From: Holacanthus passer
Lineage: Eukaryota; Chordata; Actinopteri; Pomacanthidae
Direction of reading: 5' to 3'
Assembly (NCBI GenBank): GCA_025331565.1
Contig: JAFREQ010000049.1
Span: forward strand, 372,001 to 436,000
Length of the DNA: 64,000 nt
The translations under genes and the position numbers were made by a program. How positions within the stretch are numbered: the stretch's first letter is position 1; each line of letters begins with the position of its first letter. Under the pieces are notes generated by a model that did not search any database, was not told where the DNA came from, and was given only the letters and a program-made list of their open reading frames with translations. Positions 11,801 through 22,599 of this stretch are shown here, piece by piece.

Positions 11801-12485
11801 CCATCATCTCAAAGATCTGCAGTGACAAAGATGTAAATTATATGAATTTATTCTTTAACTTAGAAAATGTTTGGTCAGGGTCTAGATTTTCTTTTATCAG
11901 TTTTGCCACCACTGGTAAAATCTTGATACATATAATAATCTTGACAAGTGTATCTGTATGAATTTAAAATAAAGTCCTTTTATTCAAAGGAGTAGTCCTT
12001 AAAGACTATCATACACACTCCTGAGAACTGTACCTGGACTTTCTTCAGTGCAACCAATTGTCCCTCCAGCAAGTACGTGGCTTTGTAGACCTCACTGAAT
12101 TGGCCACGACCAATCTTTTTTTCAATGCGGAAGTTTGCCAGAGTGCAGCAGTACTTACAGCTTGGCACATTTTTCTGTAACAGGAAATGCCATAAGGTTT
12201 AATATGATATTTCATCATAACACATTACAAAGCATGTTATGCCATAAATTTGGATAATCAGAGATAAGTTGTGTTTACATATATGTTATGCAAATTACAA
12301 ACATGATTCTCACCACATTTAGAGCATACAACATTTAGCTTTTCTCTATTATAAGTACTTTGAAACTGTCTAATAACATAGTGGTTGACGTAGTGGTGAC
12401 ATCCTACCTGATCCTGTTGACCAGACATCTTGTAGAGATTGTTGTGGTTGTCTAAGGTGGGCTGGTTGTTGTTCTGTGCCTCCAT
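5715..12485 (-). CDS. nek6: Serine/threonine-protein kinase Nek6
   Basis: Coding exons on the - strand: 12485-12408, 12174-12034, 11816-11754, 11498-11388, 10988-10880, 10696-10589, 10248-10154, 7228-7115 and 5825-5715. They total 930 bases, 309 residues, close to the 313 of human NEK6. Nek6 is a NIMA-family kinase activated in mitosis downstream of Nek9; it acts on spindle assembly and Eg5 recruitment. Visible motifs: glycine loop IGRGQFSEV (47-55), ATP-binding lysine in VALKK (K70), HRDIKPANV (catalytic D168), the family's DLG in place of DFG (186-188), activation-loop serine S202 before VGTPYYMSPE, and the C-terminal MHMWTSST. IFEMMDAKARQDC and MHMWTSST favour Nek6 over Nek7. All exon phases fit. 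The ATG is in an ideal GCCACCATGG context and the short N-terminus varies in this family. An upstream acceptor shows that a non-coding first exon lies further away. Confidence 0.95.
5826..7114 (-). other. nek6: nek6 last intron
   Basis: 1.29 kb AT-rich intron with canonical ends. I recognise no transposon or conserved element. Confidence 0.8.
7115..7228 (-). CDS. nek6: nek6 coding exon 8
   Basis: Residues 236-273, phase 0 to 0: MAALQSPFYGDKMNLLSLCQ, then KIEQCDYPPLPPDHYSEK. It begins with the in-frame methionine of the kinase domain, not a translation start. Confidence 0.95.
8440..9180 (+). mobile_element. LINE endonuclease-domain fragment
   Basis: Lies in the nek6 intron between exons 7 and 8, antisense to the gene. 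Translation gives GGFQFYRADRDTELSDKMKG and GGICFYTKSGW (stop), then after a frameshift PDSLVIVLCDFNKGNLSHEL and, further on, CKPVVRTPKQWNSEAMEDLQ. These are the apurinic endonuclease motifs (GDFN-like block) of a non-LTR retrotransposon common in teleosts. Stops, frameshifts and missing blocks show it is dead. Confidence 0.75.
9855..10090 (-). mobile_element. tRNA-related SINE, copy 1
   Basis: On the - strand the element begins GGCTGTGGCTCAGGAGGTAG, with A-box-like TGGCTCAGGAGG and B-box-like GGTTCGATCCC, followed by CTTGGGCAAGATACTGAACC. A second copy in the same orientation lies at 46570-46785. It is inserted in nek6 intron 7, about 60 bases from the exon 7 donor, in the sense orientation. 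It is a SINE, not a functional tRNA, since no cloverleaf 3' half follows. Confidence 0.75.
10154..10248 (-). CDS. nek6: nek6 coding exon 7
   Basis: Residues 204-235: V, then GTPYYMSPERIHENGYNFKS and DIWSLGCLLYE, with the APE-type SPE and the DIWSLG of subdomains VIII-IX. A SINE begins about 60 bases past its donor. Confidence 0.95.
10589..10696 (-). CDS. nek6: nek6 coding exon 6
   Basis: Completes D168 and reads IKPANVFITATGEVKLGDLG, then LGRFFSSKTTAAHSL, ending one base into V204. It carries the magnesium-binding DLG and the activation segment with S202. The upstream intron is only 183 bases and is largely a CA/GT repeat. Confidence 0.95.
10703..10762. repeat. (CA)n microsatellite in nek6 intron 5
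   Basis: CA-rich tract within the 183-base intron between nek6 exons 5 and 6. On the gene strand it reads GTGTGT right up to the exon 6 acceptor, so that acceptor has little pyrimidine tract. Confidence 0.9.
10880..10988 (-). CDS. nek6: nek6 coding exon 5
   Basis: Residues 132-168 (first base). Begins YFKKKRRLIPERTIWKYFVQ and ends HSRRVMHR plus one base. The split codon joins the next exon to complete the catalytic HRD. Confidence 0.95.
11388..11498 (-). CDS. nek6: nek6 coding exon 4
   Basis: Residues 95-131, phase 0 to 0. Begins QLNHPNVIKYLDSFIEDNEL and ends ADAGDLSQMIK before a GTCAGG donor. It covers the hinge region of the kinase. Confidence 0.95.
11754..11816 (-). CDS. nek6: nek6 coding exon 3
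   Basis: Residues 74-94, phase 0 to 0: IFEMMDAKARQDCIKEIDLL then K. This is part of the kinase N-lobe with helix alpha-C. IFEMMDAKARQDC is Nek6-like; Nek7 has a different version. Confidence 0.95.
12034..12174 (-). CDS. nek6: nek6 coding exon 2
   Basis: Residues 27-73, phase 0 at both ends. It starts KNVPSCKYCCTLANF, contains the glycine loop IGRGQFSEVYKA and the ATP-binding lysine in VALKKVQ, and ends at a GTACAG donor. Confidence 0.95.
12408..12485 (-). CDS. nek6: nek6 first coding exon
   Basis: Encodes residues 1-26, MEAQNNNQPTLDNHNNLYKM then SGQQDQ, ending at a GTAGG donor. The Kozak context GCCACCATGG picks this ATG. Just upstream, TTTCTTTGTTATAG (ending about 12512) is a good acceptor, so an upstream in-frame ATG at 12545 would be intronic. 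A second methionine (M20) could be an internal start. Confidence 0.9.
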
Positions 12486-13579
12486 GGTGGCTTCACACCC
12501 ATCCACTACTATAACAAAGAAAATACATTTAAAAATTTTATTCATTTAATTAAAATTGTATTTCCTAAGGACACTTGAGAAGGCAAAATTGCCATGCCAA
12601 CTTTGTGATGGCTTTTACAGAGCGATAGAAAGCATCCTGACTGGAAACATTATAAATTGGCATGGAATATGCATAGCCAATGACAGGAGGGCTCTGAAGC
12701 AGCAATTAACTGCCAAGAACATCACTGGCACCTAGTACCTACTTACTGAGCATCACTGATATCAGTGAAGTGATGTCAGCATTGAGCCCAAAGGATACTA
12801 AAATACAATACGCATCCCAGCCACAGCCTGTTCACCCTGCTGCTGTCTGTAGAGAGACACGGCCTATATACTGCCATATCACCAGATCACAGAGTAACTT
12901 CTTTCCATGTAAATCATCATCATAAATGATAGTAAATGATAGTATATTTTATAATACATTTATTCATCAATAAAGAAACTACAGCTTGCATTTTATTGTA
13001 CAACCTGTGCTGCAAATGACAAATAAATGAACATCCAGCACATTTACAGTCGCTGTGCAGTTTAAGTTACAGAGCATAACAATACACAATCTATAACTAA
13101 AGTGGTCAGAGGCAGGTGAGAGATAAAGTATGAGAGCAAGGTGACCTATTGTAAGGTGGTGTGCTCCACATGAATTGACTGTGTGAATTACAGTAGAAAA
13201 CACCATTGATAATCCTCTTGTTCCCTATTTCACTTAATGAGTGTGTGTGTGAGAGAGAGGGAGAGACACAATACACAGTTTTTTTTATGTTCTTCTCATG
13301 GTGAGCTCAACAGGAAACTCTTCCTTAATCGTTTTATTATTCTATAAAATGTGTTGACCAAAATTGCCATTGCTAGAGCCATTCTGCTAGTGTAGCTAAG
13401 GTCCATTCCTAAAAAATTTGGTAACCAGTTTACCATATGAGAACTGAAAGGAATATCATATAACACACTCAAAAATATTGGTTCAAAACATAAATGATCA
13501 AAACCTATACTTATAGATTTGTGTTGAACCTACAGACAAAAGAAAAAACATTTTTTTTCTTCTATGCCTGAAGTTCAGA

Positions 13580-14115
13580 AGTATAAAAGAAGTGCTTTAT
13601 AAATGGCCACGTGGTAGAAGTGGCCACACCAAATGCCCAACTTTCTACTGCCAAATTTAACTGCAATCTGTATATGTGTTGCTTGGCTTTCTCAGTCTTC
13701 AACTGCCCCCATAAATATTCAATGGGGTTGAGGTCAGGTGAGGATGAGGAAAGTCTTCTGACAGTCAGGACTCCTTTGGTGGTAGTTCTGAGGTGTGTTT
13801 GGGGTTAAATACATGGCAGTATCATTCTCTCTCCTTTTTGTCTCCTTACATACACCCTTCTGTTACTGCCATAAATATTCATCACTACAACTACAAGACA
13901 TTCTTCTTTTGACAGTACTTTTATTTTTCTATCTCTCAGCTTGGTGTATTGACCTTCTGTTAGTGTGGCTACTTTTCATCTGCCTGATGGTGCTTTGGAT
14001 ACAACTGATCTAGTTGCTGCTTAGAATATCTTCACTTCTGACACTTAGTCAGTTCTGATGCCATGCTTTCCACCATCACAACGCTACTTACTAATGATCT
14101 ACTGGAAACTAGCTG
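13580..14115 (-). mobile_element. Decayed Tc1-like transposon, family shared with 49930-50730
   Basis: The + strand text 'catctgcctgatggtgcttt' and the following 'acaactgatc', 'cacttag..gttctgatgcca' recur in the Tc1 remnant at 50490-50700. The intermediate 'cccccataaatattcaatgg' recurs near 50010. Coding direction is -. No open transposase frame remains. Confidence 0.65.
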
Positions 14116-16159
14116 GTCAATGCCACAAGTTTGCTTAAATTTGATGGCTGATTTAGCAATTAAATAGTGCAGAATCTTAAATATTTCTTCTTCATTTTAC
14201 AAGTCATAACTTCTTGCGTTTTTCAAAGTTTGAGTCCTCAAACCTTCTGATTATTATCATTTTTACGTGAAAGTATTAGATATTTTCAATGTGGACCCCA
14301 CTGTATATAGATATGACCCAACAGGATAATTCTTAATATTTTGGTGACCTCCCCAACCCATCACAGACAGTAGGACACAGAATGGAGATTTAATGGGTGG
14401 GTAACCTTTAAATTCACCAGAGGATGAACTCCCTTTGAATTCAGTAATTCCACAAACTAACCTGTTCAGGAGTGCCATTTTGATGTGAAACAGCAAAATT
14501 ATAGCAAAATACAAAAAATATATATAGTAAATATAAACAATAATAATAAACTAACAATAGTAAAGTATTTCAATCTCAATACATGACTGCTTGCAGGGAT
14601 TACAGATATATATATCTGTATATACTGGGAACTAACTAACTCAGAAACACATGATGATAGAAAACTTGCTCTCATTTTAACTGGAAATAATGAAGCCATT
14701 TCCAAACACGTGGATCACTGAAAGAAATTCACAGAGTGAGCTGGTGAGTAGTTGTATAATTGTGTCCTCCTGGCTTTTTTTGTGATGAGCTTAGTCATCT
14801 GAGTGTGATTTTGTGCCCCCTCTCTTCAACACTCTGAAGAAACAACCCCATTAACAACTGATTCCCTGGAGTTACCATTGTCAATTACTGAAGTACTGAC
14901 TTGTTTTGACCACGAATAGCTTCTAATCTAAGCTAGGTCATGTTAAAACATGTTCCCTATCCTAAAACATGACAAGAATTACTCTCCAACACCTAACACC
15001 AACCCCACACCACTGATGAGTCAGCTTTAAGTATTTAGCAGAGTATGCATGTGGTAACTTGCTCTCACCTTATCATACTCAGCTCTACTAACCATTAAAA
15101 TATTTCTAACGCCAAATGGGCCTCATGTCACGTTACACCACAGGAACAGATATACGGGCTGCTCTTCATTGTGGTAATGAGAACCATGCTGTTGTTGGCA
15201 TTCAAGGCTATGAAATCTCTCAGTATAAACCTGCCTGACTCTACAAAAGGTTTACATTATGTTGCCTGGCCTCATGGGCCTCTAGTTGTATGGTCTAGTT
15301 GTATGGTTTTTCCATTCAAAATAACTCCCCAAAAAGAATCAACTCTCCTGAGATCAAAGCCTTAGATTTCTGATTTTTTCTAATTCAGTGATTCTTATTT
15401 CAGACCAAAAACAGCCCTTCATTAAAACAGTGCAGGCAGCACCACTGGTGGGGGCTACTGTTTAAGGTACTTGTGAGACACGAAACACAATCCAAGAAGT
15501 CCAGTTTGAGTAACATGAATGCCACACACCAACACACTGCACAATGGTTTAATCCTCAGACAGGATTTGACAGCTCTGGATGAGTCTGGTTATTATGACA
15601 GCAACTATATTATCTCTAATTGTGACTATCATGAGGTAAACAGTAGAAATAGAGCATTCTAATTACAACATAATTAACAGGAATGTGCACTTACATGTAT
15701 GTGATTGGTCACTGCAGCACCTTGCTCACGTTGTATTGCACTGCAGGAAAAGTTGAGCTAAGCTGTAGCCCCCTGTGTTGACACTGTGTCAATAGATTGA
15801 CTCCACTCCAATGAATGAGAGGGGTGGGTTTTCAATGCAGCGAACCTATTTTTGACAGTTTCTGTAATTTGCTCAGGTGTGTGTCAAGGTGTGAAAGTAG
15901 GCAGTGGGTGTTGGTGATAAAGCCTCAAAATAATATGATATTGCAAGGTATTTTTGCAATAACACATTTTTGACAATACAGTCTACAGAACTACAATACA
16001 AATATTATTGCAAGATAATTGTAATTACATTATTCCAACTGGTGTATTCAGATGTAAAAAGTGAGCTCAGATGTAGGAGCAGGAGCAGATGGAGGCAGAG
16101 CTGCAACTCTGTGCTCTGATTTATAAAAACTCTTTGACTAGTCACTGATGTAATCAGTC

Positions 16160-16260
16160 CTGCTGGACTAGGGATGGGAATCGATAAGATTTTATTTATA
16201 GAAATTGCTTTATCAATTCTGCTTGTTGGCTCCATTCCTTTCCCATGCCTTTATTAATTC
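16160..16260. repeat. Possible hAT-type terminal repeat fragment
   Basis: Contains TAGGGATGGGAATCGATAAG followed by further partial GATTC/GAATC repeats, resembling the ends of a common fish non-autonomous DNA transposon. The partner end was not found. Confidence 0.3.
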
Positions 16261-16997
16261 CTGATCAATTTTCTGTGTGGGAAAAAAATAGGCCTACATA
16301 GGCCTTCAGCATCAACACATCAGTTTTATTATCTCAACTTACTAGCTCAACTTACTCTATTCTCCCCTGCAGTATAATTAATAAGAATGCAAAAGAATAA
16401 ACTTGAGGCAAAGCTTGCATTTAATTACTGATCTAGGGTCAGTGTCATTACTCATGCAATACTGACCAATAAAAAAGAATACTCCAATAATTCTTAAAAA
16501 CAAAGGTTAACACTGAGAATTAGTTAGTGATCGCAAGCTAGCAAAATAGCCAGCTGCCTTGTTAATTTATATGGCCTATCTTTTGCTATCCCATCCAACA
16601 TGTTGAATAGACTAGTTAATGTAAACTAGCAGCAAAATTTTGATGAGTGCTAGCTGTGCATGCATTACATATGGTAAACATGATGTGTATTCATTGTCCG
16701 CCTCAAGAACAGAGATATTGTAACTTTGTGCATTCTGTTGAGGGGTAACTTACATACATCCAGGCTACTGCCACTGTTCTCTGCTGATCTGTGATCTGCA
16801 CGAATTTCCCCCATCCCAACCACCATGCTTTGAAATACACTTTTACTGCCACTGTTACTCTTTTCAGTAGACTTAGTAATTTCCTAAATCTCAATGCAGA
16901 GTTGCAGTGAAAAGACAGATCAGACAAATAAGTGCAATGATTGGTTTAGGGAAGAACAACTGAATTAAAAGCCGTCGTTTTTCCCTCTATGGAGTGA

Positions 16998-17160
16998 AAT
17001 AAGATAAGAGATAAGATAAACCTTTATTCGTCCCACAGTGGGGAAATTTACATTGTACAGCAGCAAGGGGATAGACAAGTTAAATAATAAAAAAAGTATA
17101 CACAAGCTGAAAAAAGTATTTACAATTTTAACAAATTAAACAAATGAAACAAATTTACCA
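16998..17160 (-). mobile_element. TTATC-tailed retroposon 3' end, copy a
   Basis: Reads on the + strand as AAGATAAGAGATAAGATAAA, then CTTTATTCGTCCCACAGTGG and GGAAATTTACATTGTACAGC. On its own strand it therefore ends in GGGACGAATAAAGG and TTATCTTATC repeats. Five copies of this end exist in the window (also about 20613, 32715, 38858 and 61502). Confidence 0.75.
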
Positions 17161-18129
17161 AATTTACACGAAATCCCACAGGCTATGACTTCTTTTGACA
17201 TCTGCTGCCTTTCCTTTACACAGCTCCACACAGCTCTGTTCCCCAAGCCAATAAAGCCCCTTTGAATTGACACAATTCAAACTGTGAGGTTTGTGATCCG
17301 TGAACACCTACCTCAGGCTTTCAGACAGGTATTTTTCATATTTCAGTTATTGTCTTCTCTGTAGTTTTGTGGATGACACATGCCACTATGCTGACTTCGT
17401 TTCAGCTTTTTCCACACAGCAGGTCACAGACTGATGGTGTGGGCTTGCACTGTACTGCTGAGACTCACAAATTGACTCCATTTCTTTAAGCACTTGCTGC
17501 TTTTGTTGACAGTCACAAATGTGACACACATCTAAACGGCATCCACATCCACACATCAGATGTTCATGCTCCATTGTCTTTCTTTGGAAGAGGCTTAGTA
17601 GACCCTCCCCTCAAAAAATGTTTTGGATTCTCTCTCTCATTAAGTTTTTGGCTTGCTCGCCCCTAGGCGTCTCTTTCATTTTGTTCATTCATTCTCTCAG
17701 TTCTCTCTCTGCTCACAACAAAGCCTAATATTGTTTTTAACTTTAGCATACAACTCATATACTCATCCTATTATCAATACAGTGGAGTACTACCTTGTCT
17801 TGTGAATGAAGCTGTACACGACTAGCATTTTCTGCAATGTTTGTGTTTGACCAATCAACGACAGACAACCCTGCAAACTCCACCTCAAAAGTTCTTGAAG
17901 ATTTCCACAGGTTTAGTTCCTAAGTTTCGCATAAGGTTCTCGGTCCCTTTGGATAAGTTCCTGTGGTTGAATCACTCTTAAAGGTGTCAATTTCACCCTC
18001 TCCTCACTCTGTCAATATTCACTGCCTTGCTAGTGTAACACAAAGTCAAATTTTGAAATATCTTAATTTATTATTTGAATCACAATGAAATGGAACACAG
18101 ATGATTTTGTTTCAACAGCCTGATGGTCA

Positions 18130-19422
18130 TTCTTGGTTATCCCTTCTCATTCATTGAATACTTGAAATCTCTTCAGAGCATTTCATGATGTCAGTTGCTT
18201 ATGTGGCAGCACTTACTGGAACTCGGCTGGTGGGTTGTTCCAAACATCTTGGAGAACTAACCACAGATCTTCTGTGGATGTAGACTTCCTCAAATCCTTC
18301 TGTCTCTTCATGTAATCCCAGACAAACTCAATGATGTTGAGATCAGGGCTCTGTGGGGGCCACACCATCACTTCCAGGACTTCTTGTTCTTCTTTACGCT
18401 GAAGATAGTTCTTAATGACATTGGCTGTATGTTTGGAGTCGTTGTCCTGCTGCAGAATAAATTTGGGGCCAATCATACGCCTCCCTCATGGTATTGCATG
18501 ATGGATAAGTATCTGCCTGTATTTCTCAGCATTGAGGACACCATTAATCCTGACCAAATCTCCAACTCCATTTGCAGAAATGCAGCCCCAAACTTGCAAG
18601 GAACCTTCACCATGCTTCAATGTTGCCTGCAGACACTCATTATTGTACTGCTGTCCAGCCCTTTTTGGCAGCAACTCTTCCATGAAGACCACTTCTGGCC
18701 AGACTTCTCCGGGCAGTAGATGGGTGTACCTGGGTCCCACTGGTTTCTGCCAGTTCTGAGCTGATGGCACTGCTGGACATCTTCCGATTTCAAGGGGAAA
18801 TAAGCTTGATGTGTTTTTCATCTGCTGTGTGTTTTTCCTTGGCCGACCGCTGTGTCTACAATCCTCAACATTGCCTGTTTCTTTGTGCTTCTTCAAAAGA
18901 GCTTGAACAGCACAACCCCAGTCTGCTTTGAAATCTTTGTCTGGGAGAGACCTTGCTGATGCAGTATAACTACCTTGTGTCTTGTTGCTGTGCTCAGTCT
19001 TGCCATGATGTATGACCTATGACATGAAACTGTCTTCCACAACCTCACCTTGGTATCAGAGTTTGGCTGTTCCTCACCCAGTTTTCAGCCTCCTACACAG
19101 CTGTTTCTGTTTCAGTTAATGGCTGTGTTTCAACCTACATGTGAAATTGATGATCATTAGCACCTGTTTGGTGTAACTGGTTGATCATACACCTGACTAT
19201 GATCCTACAAAACCCCTGGCTTTGTACAAGTGTACCTATAAGAATTGATGCTGGTGTGAAAGCAAATGGTAGTAACACCAAATATTGATTTGATTTAGAT
19301 TTTTTTTTGGTCACTTATCATTTTGTAAATTGATCAAAATAAACAATTATTTACATTTTTGAAAGCATTCTTAGTTTACAACATTTTTTCACACCTGCCT
19401 AAAACTTTTGCACAGTACTGTG
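18130..19422 (-). mobile_element. Tc1-like (DD34E) transposon, degenerate
   Basis: Conceptual - strand translation starts MARLSTATRHKVVILHQQGL near 19005 (helix-turn-helix region). It continues through frameshifts to VWGCISANGVGDL, then ILQQDNDSKHTANVIKNYL and WPPQSPDLNIIEFVWDYMK, the second aspartate and the glutamate of the DD34E site. The right end carries an inverted-repeat-like CAGTACTGTGCAAAAG (- strand, near 19418-19403). I could not find the matching left end. Stops and frameshifts make it non-autonomous. Confidence 0.85.
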
Positions 19423-20125
19423 TGTATATATATGTCCTGGCCTGTTGAATCTATGTCCTTGACTGATGTTATTTTCTTGCTAATGGCAGCTCCGGTAACA
19501 TGAAGATGTTGAAGAAACAAGCAAAGCACATCATGTAATCTCAACACAAAAGTCTTCATCTACTCCCACCATTTGAAGATGTCATAAATCAGTGGATTAA
19601 ATGTATTTTTTGATGGCAATGTGACAGAAATATCCCACAACAACTGGAAAACTGTGTGTGCATTTTACTCTGCCGGATTGCTGTGTCGCTTCTGGTAGAA
19701 GCTCAAGGATGAAGCATTGGACAGCACGTGAAATATGATGTGTTTGAACATTAAACTGTAAACCTATTTTAGGCATATCTGACTTTTCAGCTAAGCACCG
19801 TGAGAAGAATTAACCAGAGGATGAGGCAGACCAGTCAACACCCACACTTCCCTATTAATTCTGGGCACTGGCAAATGCATATTTTACTGTTTATTCTCTT
19901 CTGTTTGAGTTTTCTTTTACAATGTACAAATAAACATTAACATATTGTTCATTACCATCTTGTCTAGCTGCTAGCATTACCATGCACAGTTTAGCTGGTC
20001 ATCCCACAGTACCAACATTAACATTTATCATTTACATACACCACCTTATTCAAGGCCTAACATCGCCTTGGTTTTGTGGGTCTAATTTCAAATTAAGTGG
20101 GTACATAAAAAATGTAAAACATAAA

Positions 20126-20500
20126 CAAAGTGGCGCAGTGGTTAGCACTGGCGCCTCACAGCTAGAAGATCCCTGGTTCGTCTCCCGGTTAGGACGCCTG
20201 GGATCTTTCTGTGTGGAGTTTGCATGTTCTCCCTGTGCAGCGTGGGTTTTCACCGGGTACTCCGGCTTCCTCCCACAGTCCAAAAACATGCTGAGGTTAA
20301 CTGACTATTATAAATTGTCCGTAGGTGTGAATGTGAGTGTGCTTGGTTGTTTGTCCTGTGTGTGGCCCTGCAATGGACTGGTGACCTGTCCAGGGTATCC
20401 CCTGCCTTCACCCTAAGTCGGCTGGGATAGGCTCCAGCCCTCCCGCGGCCCTGCAGAGGATTAAGTGGTGTACAGATAATGGATGGATGGATGGATGACT
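20126..20500 (+). mobile_element. SINE-type repeat with (ATGG)n tail
   Basis: Starts near GTGGCGCAGTGGTTAGCACT (A-box-like) with GATCCCTGGTTCGTCTCCC (B-box-like), then the conserved GTGGAGTTTGCATGTTCTCC and CTTCCTCCCACAGTCCAAAA blocks, GGGATAGGCTCCAGCC, and an ATGGATGGATGG tail at 20478-20496. This is a very common teleost dispersed repeat. Its 3' end recurs truncated at 62085-62235. Confidence 0.8.
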
Positions 20501-20612
20501 GCATGGTGTCCACTGTAGTGGTCGCACACAGTACATATCTTTCAAAATGGGTTTTGGAAAATAATGCTGTTCAACATGTATTAACATGTCTGTTAATACC
20601 TTCTAGCCTTCT

Positions 20613-20851
20613 AGCCTGGTTTGAACTGTTAATACTTTCTCTTCTATTTAAATTGTTGATCATTTTTATTCTACTAAAATTGTTGATACTTTTTATTCTA
20701 GTTAAATTGTTGATACTTTTTACTCCAGTTAGATTGTTAATACTTTTTTATACTTCTCTTGTTTACATTGTTTACTTACTATTTATCTTGCTGCTGCAAC
20801 ACTGTAAATTTCCCCGTTGCGGGACTAATAAAGGAATATCTTATCTCTTAT
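20613..20851 (+). mobile_element. TTATC-tailed retroposon 3' end, copy b, with internal minisatellite
   Basis: Ends TTTCCCCGTTGCGGGACTAA then TAAAGGAATATCTTATCTC. Upstream are four to five imperfect copies of a unit of about 31 bases with core AAATTGTTGATACTTTTTAT, so the conceptual protein is a false leucine-isoleucine repeat. Opposite orientation to the other four copies. Confidence 0.75.
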
Positions 20852-21129
20852 TTGACTAGTACTAAATAAAAACATGAAGCAAAACACCTCACTCCATTTC
20901 TAATAATTTATGCATAAAAGGATTCTTCACTTACTATTTCAGTATTCACTCCACCCCTGTTAATGTATATCTAATTTCAGACAACATTCTGACTATTATC
21001 AGGTCAACACTGTAGGATGGGTCGGCAGTGGAAACAATCAGACAGAATCACAAAGAAAGATAAAAACTTTAGAAGAGCCTGGACAGCTCCACCCACAAAA
21101 ACTCACAAAGACTCCAAATACCTCCAAAT

Positions 21130-21500
21130 AACACAGCTGTTAAACTCAGACAAAGTGAAGTTATTGTGCTTGGTCCCTAGCACCTTCGAAGTGCATTATC
21201 TAAAGATATTATTACTCTTGATGACATTGCATTGGTCTCCAGCACTACTGTAAGGAATCTCAGAGTTATCTTTAATGACATATGTCCCTTAATTCAGACA
21301 CAAAACTAATTTCATGGACTGCCTTTTTTCACCTCCGTGACATTGCAAAAATCAGGCATCTCCTGTCTCAAAAAGATGCGGAAAAACTAGTCCATGCATT
21401 TGTTACTTCTAGGCTGGACTATTGCCACAAAGCTCTTGAGGGTAATGTGCCATCATATCTTAAAGAGCTCATAGTACCTCATTACCCTAGTCTGCAAGAC
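21130..21500 (+). mobile_element. L2/Maui-like LINE fragment, RT C-terminal region
   Basis: Frames carry LNSDKVKLLCLVPS, then TAFFHLRDIAKIRHLLSQKD, AEKLVHAFVTSRLDYC and PSYLKELIVPHYPSL. These are the conserved post-RT blocks of fish L2-type LINEs. It is broken by stops and frameshifts. Confidence 0.75.
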
Positions 21501-21734
21501 ATGAGCAGTCCAAGTGGTTTGTGCCCTGATTTGCAGAAAAAAAAAATGGGTTGTTGTTTTTGTTGTGTTCATGTGGTTTCTGTTCCTCAAGTGTTCTCCT
21601 TTTCGACTCATCCCCTTCTTTATCCTGTGTCTGCTCTCATTGACTGTAGCTCATTGCATGGCTCCCTCACCCATCCCTGATATGACTAGATATTTAACCT
21701 GCATAATATTCTTTGGGCGTTGCAGTTTCTAGTG

Positions 21735-21887
21735 TCACACTTGGCAAATTGCCATGAAGAGCTTCTTGACTACCTTGATATGGATGAGGTTCCAGACTCA
21801 GTGTTGGTTGGTTCAGGAGCTCCTCTTTCCACTCCTCAACAATATGAAGAGCTTGCAGCTGAACACTACCTAATGGTCAATCCATGA
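21735..21887 (+). other. Short open frame of unknown origin
   Basis: After a TAG the frame runs FNLHNILWALQFLVSHLANC, then HEELLDYLDMDEVPDS, GAPLSTPQQYEELAAEHYLM and VNP before TGA near 21885. The acidic, non-repetitive composition looks coding rather than random. It lies among LINE debris and could be the tail of a transposon protein or a retrocopy. I do not recognise the family. Confidence 0.3.
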
Positions 21888-21944
21888 CTAGCACACAAGT
21901 CTGACAAAAAAACAAAACAAAAAAAACAACAAAAAACAAACAAA

Positions 21945-22150
21945 CAAAAAACTCCATTCTGGTTCAGATCAGACAGGCCGTTCCTCCCAATAAACTCCTT
22001 CAAGGTTTCTCCATCGTTAGCCACATGAGCCTTAAAGTCTCCCAGTAGAATTATGGAGCTCCTTGATGTCTATCTAAGACAGCATCCAGAGACTCCAAGA
22101 AGCACGGGTGCTCTGAGCTTCCCTTCAGCAATTCGTAGAAATGAGGCTTT
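21945..22150 (-). mobile_element. LINE endonuclease fragment (RTE-like)
   Basis: The - strand reads SSIILLGDFKAHVANDGETL and KEFIGRNGLSDLNQNG, the endonuclease block around the GDFN motif of RTE-type or related LINEs. It is only a fragment. Confidence 0.7.
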
Positions 22151-22327
22151 GATCTGATACAAACAGCAATACTGATATATATAATAATTCTGTTCATAAT
22201 ATTGTCAATAATGGTCATGTGATGTCACATCAGTCTGACATACATTGTTCTTTGCAAAACTGTTAAAAAACACATCATGACTACACAAGGTCAACTGGGT
22301 CAACAACCCAGACTAGAGGAGAGGTTA

Positions 22328-22597
22328 TTAATACTGCTGGAACTGGGTCCACGGGGGGGTAATCAAGATGATGTCTGGTTTTGAGTCATTTAATTGCAGG
22401 AAGTTTTTGGACATCCAATTTCCGATTTTGGCAAGGCAGGACAAAATGCAAGAAATGTCTGTGGAGCCAGGCTTTATAAGAAAACATAGCTGTGTGTCGT
22501 CTGCATAAAAGTGGATATCAATATTAAATTGGAGCAACATTTCCCCCAGTGGTAGCATATAAATAGCAAACAAAAATATAAAAGACAAAGCGGCCAT
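22328..22597 (-). mobile_element. L2/Maui-like LINE fragment with YADD motif, interrupted
   Basis: The - strand frame reads IYMLPLGEMLLQFNIDIHFY then ADDTQLCFLIKPG, SCLAKIGNWMSKNFLQLNDS, the YADD reverse-transcriptase core. It stops abruptly where the + strand LINE (22600-24175) begins. The N-terminal part of the same family lies on the other side at 24567-24307. Confidence 0.75.
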
Positions 22598-22599
22598 GG

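Noticed and set aside
5715..12485. Assignment as nek7 instead of nek6
   Set aside because: IFEMMDAKARQDC, LCQKIEQCDYPPLP and the MHMWTSST terminus are Nek6-like, and NEK6-PSMB7 adjacency supports it.
12486..12545. In-frame upstream ATG (12545) extending nek6 by 20 residues
   Set aside because: A splice acceptor (CTTTGTTATAG) lies between it and the Kozak-perfect ATG at 12485, and the extension is hydrophobic and unlike Nek6.
20628..20859. Leucine/isoleucine-rich repeat membrane protein
   Set aside because: The apparent repeat arises from a DNA minisatellite in a retroposon tail.
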